From JALZEG01 sp046263255 (GTDB lineage: Bacteria > Actinomycetota > CADDZG01 > WHSQ01), in NCBI GenBank assembly GCA_046263255.1, contig JBHELD010000004.1:1-30786 (forward strand): a stretch of DNA of 30,786 bases, in the 5' to 3' direction. Both the position numbers and the translations under genes were made by a program. Numbering within the stretch: position 1 is the first letter of the stretch; every line of letters begins with the position of its first letter. Shown piece by piece: positions 22,291 through 28,300 of this stretch. The notes beneath the pieces were generated by a model that saw only the letters and a list, made by a program, of their open reading frames with translations, made no database searches and was not told where the DNA came from.

Positions 22291-23595
22291 CTAAACGGGC
22301 GCGCGTTCGGTGAGCGGCATCCCGGCGCGGGTCATCGTCGCCGCGACGCCGGCGGCGAGGGCGAGCGTCGCGATGCCGGTGCCGACGAACATCGGGCGCA
22401 GCGCGACGTCTTGTCCCAGGACCATCACGCCTGCCGCGGCCACGCTCGCGAGGTTGTAGAGGATGTCGTACAGCGAGAAGGCGCGGCCGCGGTACTCGTC
22501 GGGAAGGGCCTCCTGCACCTGCGCGTCCACCGCGACCTTCGTGAGGAAGCCGCCGTAGCCTCCGACCGCGGTCAGCACCAGGACGGCGGGGATGCTCCTC
22601 AGCCCCCCCAGCGCGGCGATGCCCGCGCCCGAGACGACGAACCCGGCGACGACCAGGCCCGGCTTCGCGAGCCACCGCCCGACCGCGGGCGCGGTGACCG
22701 CGCCGGCGAAGGCGCCGAGGCCCGCGCTGCCGAGCGCGAGCGCGCTCGAGGAGAGACGGCCGAACCTGTCGCCGGCGTCCGGGTACTCGCTCTTGATCAC
22801 GAGGATCGCCGCGATCGCGACGATCATCCCGATCGTCCGCAGCACGAAGATCGCCCCCAGCGGGAGCCGCGCCCGCGGCCGCCGAGCGATCTCGACCAGT
22901 CCCTCCACGAGCTCTCTGCCGACGCGCACGGCCGCCGCGGCGATCGTCTCGTCGGGTGCGTGGGGATGGGCGAAAGGTCGCGTGAGCCGCCGCGCAGTCA
23001 CGGCCGCTACGCCATACACGACTCCCGCCGCGGCGAACGAGGGGCGGGGGCCGAGCCATCCGACGATCCCCACGCCGGCGACGCCGCCGAGGAGCGCCGA
23101 GATCATCCCGCCGCCGCTCGACAGCGCGTTCCCGCGCAGGAGGTGGTGCTCTCGAAGCACGACCGGCAGGACCGCACCCTTCGTCACGAGGAACAGGCGG
23201 CCGAGGCCGAGCACGATCAGCACGCCGGCGTAGAGCGCGGCGTCGCCGGGAAGGAGCTCGGCCCACAGCGGGAGGGTGACCAGCAGCACCGCCCGCGCCG
23301 CGTTCGTCGCGACCATCAGCTCGCGCCTCCGCCAGCGATCGACGAAGACGCCGAGCAGCGGCGCGAGCAGCGAGTACGGGACGAGCGTGACCGCGAACGC
23401 CACGAGGATCCGGCCCGGTGTCTCGCCGCCGAGGGGGCCGAGGATCAGCGCCTCCGCGAACGCGGCCTGAGCGAGCCCGTCGGACGCCTGGCCCGTCCAC
23501 TGCGCGACGAGCAGCGTCCTGACGTCGCGCTCCCGCAGGAGCTCGCGGACCGGGACGCCGCCGCGCCCGCGCGCCTGTCCGGCCGCGCCCGTCAC
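22291..23595 (-). CDS. MFS transporter
   Basis: The 434-residue protein has about 12 membrane spans in the MFS arrangement. After the second span comes GVFVDRWRRRELM, the family's loop 2-3 motif (G-x-x-x-D-R-x-x-R), and the second half has a related GRAFSLYDILYN segment. It resembles the MFS_3/enterobactin-exporter-like drug or metabolite exporters. The substrate is unknown. It lies 25 bases after ino1; I recall an MFS gene at the same place beside ino1 in Streptomyces, so the link seems conserved. The start used is GTG 23595, without a visible ribosome-binding site, so the true N-terminus is uncertain. Confidence 0.85.
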   Translation of the reverse strand: MTGAAGQARGRGGVPVRELLRERDVRTLLVAQWTGQASDGLAQAAFAEALILGPLGGETPGRILVAFAVTLVPYSLLAPLLGVFVDRWRRRELMVATNAARAVLLVTLPLWAELLPGDAALYAGVLIVLGLGRLFLVTKGAVLPVVLREHHLLRGNALSSGGGMISALLGGVAGVGIVGWLGPRPSFAAAGVVYGVAAVTARRLTRPFAHPHAPDETIAAAAVRVGRELVEGLVEIARRPRARLPLGAIFVLRTIGMIVAIAAILVIKSEYPDAGDRFGRLSSSALALGSAGLGAFAGAVTAPAVGRWLAKPGLVVAGFVVSGAGIAALGGLRSIPAVLVLTAVGGYGGFLTKVAVDAQVQEALPDEYRGRAFSLYDILYNLASVAAAGVMVLGQDVALRPMFVGTGIATLALAAGVAATMTRAGMPLTERAPV

Positions 23596-23620
23596 GGGCG
23601 CGCCGTCGGGACGAAAGGAG

Positions 23621-24793
23621 CTAGGCCCCGCGCCTCAGCGCCGGGTCCGGGTCGAGCGACAGCCCGTTCTGCGCCACGTCCAGGTGCAGCCCGCTCGACG
23701 CCGTGCGGCCGTTGCCGCCGCCGGCGTCCTCGCGGATGAACCGCTCGACGAGCTCGTGCGCCTCCGCGTCCGTGTACTGCACCGGAGGAGACTTCATGAA
23801 GTAGGCGCTCGGGCCGAGCAGCGGGCCGCCGACGCCGCGGTCGAGGGCGAGCTTCGCGCAGCGGACCGCGTCGATCACGACACCGGCCGAGTTCGGTGAG
23901 TCCCATACCTCCAGCTTCAGCTCGACGTTGACGGGGATGTCGCCGAACTCCCGTCCCTCGATACGAATGTAGGCCCACTTGCGGTCCTTCAGCCACGGCA
24001 CGTGGTCCGACGGGCCGATGTGGATGTCCTCCTTGTCGATGCCGTGGTCGATCTGCGACGTCACGGATTGCGTCTTGCTGATCTTCTTCGACTGGAGGCG
24101 CGAGCGCTCCAGCATGTTCATGAAGTCCATGTTGCCGCCGAAGTTCAGCTGGTACGTGTGATCGATCGTGACGCCGCGGTTCTCGAAGAGCTTCGAGAGC
24201 ACGCGGTGGCTGATCGTCGCCCCCAGCTGACTCTTGATGTCGTCGCCGATGATCGGGACGCCCTTCTTGACAAACCGCTGCGCCCACTCCTCGTTCGTCG
24301 CGATGAAGACGGGCATGCAGTTGACGAACGCGACTCCGGCTTCGAGCGCCTGCTCTGCGTAGAAGCGCGCGGCCTGCTCCGAGCCCACGGGGAGGTACGA
24401 GACGAGGACGTCGGTCTGCGTCTCGCGCAGGACCTTGACGACGTCGACGGGGGGGAGAGGCGATTCGGAGACGACCTCGCGGTAGTAGCGGCCGAGGCCG
24501 TCGTAGGTGTGGCCGCGCAGGACCTCGACGCCGGCGGCCGGCACGTCGGCGAACTTGATCGTGTTGTTCGGCTCCTTCCAGATCGCATCGGCGAGGTCGA
24601 GCCCGACCTTTGCGGAGTCGACGTCGAACGCGCACGAGAACTCGACGTCGGAGACGTGGTACGGCCCGAGCTCGACGTGCATCAGCCCGGGCACGTGCTC
24701 GTCGGCGCGCGCCTTGGCGTAGTACTCGACTCCCTGCACGAGCGACGACGCGCAGTTGCCGACGCCGACGATCCCGACCTTCACCTGTGCCAT
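23621..24793 (-). CDS. ino1: myo-Inositol-1-phosphate synthase
   Basis: The 390-residue protein has the NAD-binding VGIVGVGNCASSL at 6-18 and the family blocks SYLPVGSEQA, DDIKSQLGATI (active-site lysine region), LNFGGNMDFMNM, SKKISKTQSVTSQ and HIGPSDHVPWL. These identify the actinobacterial NAD-dependent enzyme that converts glucose 6-phosphate to inositol 3-phosphate. Inositol feeds phosphatidylinositol, PIM-type lipids and mycothiol in actinobacteria. ATG 24793 has GGGGGAAG five bases upstream. It is 52 bases after padR and probably co-transcribed with it. Its length is slightly above the usual 360-370 because of a C-terminal tail of about 30 residues. Confidence 0.95.
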   Translation of the reverse strand: MAQVKVGIVGVGNCASSLVQGVEYYAKARADEHVPGLMHVELGPYHVSDVEFSCAFDVDSAKVGLDLADAIWKEPNNTIKFADVPAAGVEVLRGHTYDGLGRYYREVVSESPLPPVDVVKVLRETQTDVLVSYLPVGSEQAARFYAEQALEAGVAFVNCMPVFIATNEEWAQRFVKKGVPIIGDDIKSQLGATISHRVLSKLFENRGVTIDHTYQLNFGGNMDFMNMLERSRLQSKKISKTQSVTSQIDHGIDKEDIHIGPSDHVPWLKDRKWAYIRIEGREFGDIPVNVELKLEVWDSPNSAGVVIDAVRCAKLALDRGVGGPLLGPSAYFMKSPPVQYTDAEAHELVERFIREDAGGGNGRTASSGLHLDVAQNGLSLDPDPALRRGA

Positions 24794-24845
24794 TCGAGCT
24801 TCCCCCTTTTTTTCAGTGCTGGAGGCCGGCCGAGGCCGCCCTTCG

Positions 24846-25439
24846 TCAGATCCCCGAGGGATTGGCGCTGCCGGCTTCCAGCGAGCGCTCCTCCCTGATG
24901 AGCTCGTCGATCCATGCGATGTCGCTCTCGGTTGCGGCCATTCCGTGGTTCTGCAGCGACAGGGTGTAGCTGTCGATCCGCTCGCGGTAGTCCCTGAGGT
25001 TCGTCTTGAACTGCGCCAGCTTCTCCTGGAGGTAGGCCCGCCGCCGCTCGAGGAGCGCGAGGCGCGTCTCGGGCTGGAGGTACCGGAAGAACGCGAGCTT
25101 GAGCGTGAAGTGCTCCGCGTCGACCGCGGCCGCCGTCTCCTCGAGCATCGCGGTGAACATGCGCTCGCCCTCCGGGGTGATCCGGTAGACGGTCTTGCGG
25201 CGGCCCGGTGACAGCGTCGCCGGCTTCGCCGACCCGCCTCGGGTCCCTCGCCGGGAACGCGGCGCCGGCTCGGCGAGCTTTTCGATCGCGCCGGCCTTCG
25301 TCAGCCGGCGGAGCGTCGGGTAGAGGGAGCCCCACGACACCTGCCAGAAGGGGCCGAGCATCGCGCCGAGCTGCTTGCGCAGCTCGTAGCCGTGCATCGA
25401 CTTCTCCTTCAGGAGCCCCAGCACGGGGAGCTCCAGCAT
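24846..25439 (-). CDS. PadR-family transcriptional regulator
   Basis: The protein has 197 residues from ATG 25439. The start MLELPVLGLLKEKSMHGYEL is the family's standard N-terminus; an in-frame GTG at 25454 would add five residues. The N-terminal winged helix (1-75) includes SWGSLYPTLRRLTKAGAI as the recognition region. A basic linker with SRRGTRGG, a wing (KTVYRITPEGERMF), and a C-terminal helical dimerisation part (about 100-197, with RRRAYLQEKLAQFKTNLRDYRERI) follow, as in the PadR-s1 type. It matches Rv0047c in position next to ino1. A large dyad 43-81 bases upstream makes autoregulation likely, and it may control ino1. The ligand is unknown. Confidence 0.92.
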   Translation of the reverse strand: MLELPVLGLLKEKSMHGYELRKQLGAMLGPFWQVSWGSLYPTLRRLTKAGAIEKLAEPAPRSRRGTRGGSAKPATLSPGRRKTVYRITPEGERMFTAMLEETAAAVDAEHFTLKLAFFRYLQPETRLALLERRRAYLQEKLAQFKTNLRDYRERIDSYTLSLQNHGMAATESDIAWIDELIREERSLEAGSANPSGI

Positions 25440-25481
25440 CCCGGCCTGCTTCACTTGTGGTCGGCGTCCTCCGCGTCTGGC

Positions 25482-25520
25482 TATCGCGCTGATATATCGC
25501 TCCGATATATCACCACGATA
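25482..25520. promoter_or_regulatory. 39-base symmetric operator candidate upstream of padR
   Basis: The core is a perfect inverted repeat GATATATCG-CTC-CGATATATC at 25491-25511. It is flanked symmetrically by TATCG (25482-25486) and CGATA (25516-25520) at equal four-base spacers. The AT-rich halves stand out sharply from the GC-rich surroundings. Known PadR operators are AT-rich dyads overlapping the promoter of their own gene. The element also offers -10-like TATATC sequences. It is a strong candidate for PadR binding, controlling padR-ino1 and possibly the divergent DUF5318 unit. Confidence 0.75.
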
Positions 25521-25560
25521 CCTCGACGCGCGCAAACGGGGCGCCGCGAGGCCGTGCGGC

Positions 25561-25610
25561 GCGAGGCCGGAGAGCCTCGCCGCAGCGCGGGTGACGGCCG
25601 CCGGGCCGTC
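25561..25610. repeat. Two adjacent GC hairpins in the padR-DUF5318 intergenic region
   Basis: GCGAGGC-cggaga-GCCTCGC (25561-25580) and GACGGCC-gccg-GGCCGTC (25593-25610) are perfect 7-base-pair stems. The 229-base gap between padR and DUF5318 therefore holds the operator, these stems and a -10-like box. No gene is seen. Their role (insulation, RNA structure) is unknown. Confidence 0.45.
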
Positions 25611-25656
25611 AAGTCCGCGTGCGGCGGCGGCGCGGTCTTCGCGGCGACCGGGGGTT

Positions 25657-25662
25657 TAGCAT
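25657..25662 (+). promoter_or_regulatory. Possible -10 box (TAGCAT) for leaderless DUF5318 mRNA
   Basis: TAGCAT ends six bases before ATG 25669. No Shine-Dalgarno precedes the ATG, so initiation on the first base of the start codon is plausible. Confidence 0.45.
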
Positions 25663-25668
25663 CTCGCG

Positions 25669-26118
25669 ATGGCCATCTCAGGGAGGTCGTTCGACCCCAC
25701 CCGCACGCCGCCGCCGCCCTCCGGTCCCTTCGTCGACTACAGCCTCGCCCGCCGCTCGACGATCGCCGGGCTGCGCCGCGGAGCGCTCGACACGAGCGAC
25801 GTCTGCGACGCCCATCCCGAGCTGATGCGGGCGGCGAAGAACATCGGCGAGGAGGCCGGGAAGGTCTGCCCCGTCTGCTCCCACGACTCCCTGAGGCTCG
25901 TCCGGTACGTGTACGGCGAGGACCTGCGGCGCAACAACGGCCGCGTGGTGTACCCGGACGAGTGGCTGCGGGAGCTCGCGCGCGAGCACGACCAGTTCAC
26001 CTGCTACGTGGTCGAGGTCTGCGTCGACTGCTCGTGGAACCACCTCATCCGCTCGTACCTCGCCGGTCGCCGGTTCGCGGCCCCCGCGCGCCGGCCGGAG
26101 CGCCGCAGCCGGGGCTGA
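25669..26118 (+). CDS. DUF5318 zinc-ribbon-like protein (Rv0049-like)
   Basis: The protein has 149 residues. Two cysteine pairs, CPVC (68-71) and CVDC (117-120), with nearby His residues suggest a zinc ribbon. The N-terminal VDYSLARRSTIAGLRRGAL and the central RYVYGEDLRRNNGRVVYPDEWLREL are family signatures as I recall them for DUF5318, found in mycobacteria (Rv0049) between padR and ponA1. The function is unknown; the conserved link to a penicillin-binding protein suggests a role with wall synthesis or its regulation. It is cytoplasmic, with no signal or membrane span, and has no ribosome-binding site. Confidence 0.85.
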   Translation: MAISGRSFDPTRTPPPPSGPFVDYSLARRSTIAGLRRGALDTSDVCDAHPELMRAAKNIGEEAGKVCPVCSHDSLRLVRYVYGEDLRRNNGRVVYPDEWLRELAREHDQFTCYVVEVCVDCSWNHLIRSYLAGRRFAAPARRPERRSRG

Positions 26119-26131
26119 GCTCCGCCGCGGA

Positions 26132-26821
26132 TTGAGCGCGCCGCCCGCGAGACCCACGTTCCCCTGGCCGGTCGGGGCTCGCGCCGCGGGGACGATCCTC
26201 GCCCTCGGGTATCTCGTGGGCTTCGTGCGCGGGCCCGTGATGGCCGTCGTCGGGGGCCTTGCGCTCGTGACGCTGGCGCGCTGCGCCTCCGCGCCGCCCC
26301 CCGAGGACGCCGCGCTTGCCGCGGGGCTCGCGGTCCTGGCCGGCGCCGTGGGCGTGGGCGCGCTGCGGTGGGGCGCCGCCGACCTCGGCGACCTCAGGGG
26401 GATCCAGGGGGTGCTCGGACCCACGCTGCTGGTCGGTCCGCCGGCGGCTGCGGCGGCATGCTGGGTCGCGGCCGGGGGTGCCGTGGCAGCGCTCGCGGCG
26501 TGGCTCTCGACCGGCCGGGCCGCCGACGCGCGTGCCGGAGCCGCGTCCCGGCCGGTCACGATCGCGTGGCTCACCGAGGCGGCCGCCGGCGCGCTCTTGA
26601 TCGTGTCGGTCTTCTGGGGGCCGTCGATCCCGCGTGGGGGCCTCGGCGGGGCGGGCGCGCTCGAGGCCCTCCGGTGGGTCGTCCTTACGGCCGCCGTCGC
26701 GGCGGCCTGTGCGGGAGCGGCGCTGGTGCTCGTCCGGCGCCCGACGTGGAGGTGGGCGGCGCTCGCCGGAGGGGCGGCCGCCGCGGCCGCGGGGGCCGCG
26801 CTCGCGGCGAGGGCCCTGTAG
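26132..26821 (+). CDS. Polytopic membrane protein, unrecognised
   Basis: The 229-residue frame has about six hydrophobic segments, is extremely rich in Ala, Gly, Val and Leu, and has no lysine or asparagine. It begins at a TTG (26132), without a good ribosome-binding site, 13 bases after DUF5318, so the start is tentative. It ends at 26821, and the next membrane gene starts on the very next base, so the two form a pair. I recognise no family. Mycobacterial loci go directly from Rv0049 to ponA1, so this pair is an addition. The hydrophobic pattern argues for a real gene over the long antiparallel frame, which is a low-complexity shadow. Confidence 0.6.
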   Translation: MSAPPARPTFPWPVGARAAGTILALGYLVGFVRGPVMAVVGGLALVTLARCASAPPPEDAALAAGLAVLAGAVGVGALRWGAADLGDLRGIQGVLGPTLLVGPPAAAAACWVAAGGAVAALAAWLSTGRAADARAGAASRPVTIAWLTEAAAGALLIVSVFWGPSIPRGGLGGAGALEALRWVVLTAAVAAACAGAALVLVRRPTWRWAALAGGAAAAAAGAALAARAL

Positions 26822-28258
26822 ATGGCGTGGGCGCTGTGCCTTGGCCACGCGGCGCTGGGCGCGCTGTTGCTCCCGTTCGCGTTCGCGTCCGGGGCGGCGC
26901 GCCGTCGCGCCGTCGAGGCGGCGGCCGCCGCCGGCGCGGGCCTCGGCCTCGCGCTGGTGATCGCCGGCGCCGCGGGAGGCCGTGGCTGGCGCAGCGTTGC
27001 GCTCGACCCCACCGGCGGCGTCCCCGCGGGCTGTGCGATCGCGTGCGCGTGGGTCGTCGTGGGGGTCGTGGGAGCGCGGCGAGGCGGCGTCGCGGACGCG
27101 GCGCTCGCCGGAGTCGCGTCGGCCGGGCTCGCGCTGGCAGCGACCGGCCGGTTCGTCGTCCCCGCGCTGCTGTTCTGGCTCTGCTCCTCGGTCGCGCTCG
27201 CGGCGCTCGCGGGGGTGGCGCGGGCACGGCGGGTGTGGCCGGCGCTCGCCGTCTCGGATGCGGCGCTGTGCGCCGCGGCGATCGTCTACGTGGCGCGCGG
27301 GGACACCTGGACGATCGGGGTGCCGGGGCGCGGCGCGGTCTTCTGGCTGCTCGCAGTCGCGGCCGCCGCGCGGGGGGCGGTCGCGTGGTCGGGCCCGGGG
27401 ACGGCGGCCGGCACAGGGGCCGTCGCTGCGGCGCCCTTGCTGGCCGGAGGGGCCGTCGCGCTCGCCGTCAGAGCCGGACGGGCGGAGCCGTGGGCCGCTC
27501 TCGGAGTCCTCGCGCTCGCGGGGGGTGCGCTTGTGATCGCGCTGTGGAGGGACGCCCCCTCTCCCCGCGCCGCGGCCGCGTGGCCGGCCGGACTGGCGCT
27601 CGCGGTCTGCTTCGTGGCGCCGGGCCACGCGCCTCTGGCCGGAGCGGCCGCGGCGCTGGGCGCCACCGCCGCGGTGCTGATGCCTTTCACAGGCGACCGC
27701 GCCGGGTTCGAGCGCGGCCTCCTGATCGCCGCGGCGCCTCTGACCGCGGGGTTCGGCATCGTCCTCGCGGGAGTCACCACGGCCTTCGACCGCGCGACGG
27801 GTGCCGCCTCGACCCTCGAGTCGGCGCCGTGGACGGCCGTCGCCGCGCTCCTCCCCGCCGCGCTCGCCGGGGGCGTCGTCCTCGGGGCGCGGACGGCGCG
27901 CACGCGGGGGCGCGAGCTCGTGCCGGAGGCGGTTCTCGCCACGTGGGCGTTGCTGGGAGCCTCGTTCGCCGTGGCGATGGGCCCGGGGCTGCTCGGCGGG
28001 AGCGAAGCGGGTCTCGGCGCCACGGGAGGGGCGACGCTGCTGCAGGCGGCGGCTGCGGCGGGAGGCGTGGGTGCGGCCGTCGCCTCGCGCCGGTGGGGCG
28101 TGGCGTTGCAACCGGAGCCGGAGCGCGTCCCGGCGCCCGCGTCGCCGCCGGGGCCGCTTCCCGCACCGGCCGTCTGGACGACGGCGGCCGTCGGCGCCGC
28201 GACTGCGGGGGCCGCCGCGTGGCTCACGGTGTGGGGGCTGCGCGTCGGGTTCCTCTAG
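26822..28258 (+). CDS. Large polytopic membrane protein, unrecognised
   Basis: This is a 478-residue protein with roughly 13-14 hydrophobic segments. It contains no lysine and no asparagine, a very biased composition. ATG 26822 follows the preceding stop without a gap. A loop between spans holds FTGDRAGFERG, and near the C-terminus a Pro-rich linker (QPEPERVPAPASPPGPLPAP) precedes a final span. The number and regularity of spans recall the NuoL/M/N and Mrp antiporter group, but the conserved lysines of that group are absent, so I do not assign it. It might be a degenerate relative, a transporter or a GT-C-like protein. It lies 42 bases before the penicillin-binding protein and may be co-transcribed with it. 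Confidence 0.65.
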   Translation: MAWALCLGHAALGALLLPFAFASGAARRRAVEAAAAAGAGLGLALVIAGAAGGRGWRSVALDPTGGVPAGCAIACAWVVVGVVGARRGGVADAALAGVASAGLALAATGRFVVPALLFWLCSSVALAALAGVARARRVWPALAVSDAALCAAAIVYVARGDTWTIGVPGRGAVFWLLAVAAAARGAVAWSGPGTAAGTGAVAAAPLLAGGAVALAVRAGRAEPWAALGVLALAGGALVIALWRDAPSPRAAAAWPAGLALAVCFVAPGHAPLAGAAAALGATAAVLMPFTGDRAGFERGLLIAAAPLTAGFGIVLAGVTTAFDRATGAASTLESAPWTAVAALLPAALAGGVVLGARTARTRGRELVPEAVLATWALLGASFAVAMGPGLLGGSEAGLGATGGATLLQAAAAAGGVGAAVASRRWGVALQPEPERVPAPASPPGPLPAPAVWTTAAVGAATAGAAAWLTVWGLRVGFL

Positions 28259-28288
28259 GCGCGGCAGCAGTAGCGGCAGGCGCATAAC

Positions 28289-28294
28289 TAGACT
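28289..28294 (+). promoter_or_regulatory. Possible -10 box (TAGACT) for leaderless ponA-type mRNA
   Basis: TAGACT ends six bases before ATG 28301, inside the 42-base gap after the membrane pair. No ribosome-binding site is visible. The promoter would let the penicillin-binding protein be expressed independently. Confidence 0.45.
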
Positions 28295-28300
28295 CGTCCG

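Noticed and set aside
20938..23739. Long plus-strand frame opposite the FAD and MFS genes
   Set aside because: It is an Arg/Asp/Glu-rich shadow without motifs, while the minus-strand frames carry clear FAD and MFS signatures.
26822..28258. Assignment of the large membrane protein as a NuoL/M/N or Mrp antiporter subunit
   Set aside because: The span count is similar, but the conserved intramembrane lysines of that family cannot exist in a protein without lysine, and no family motif was seen.
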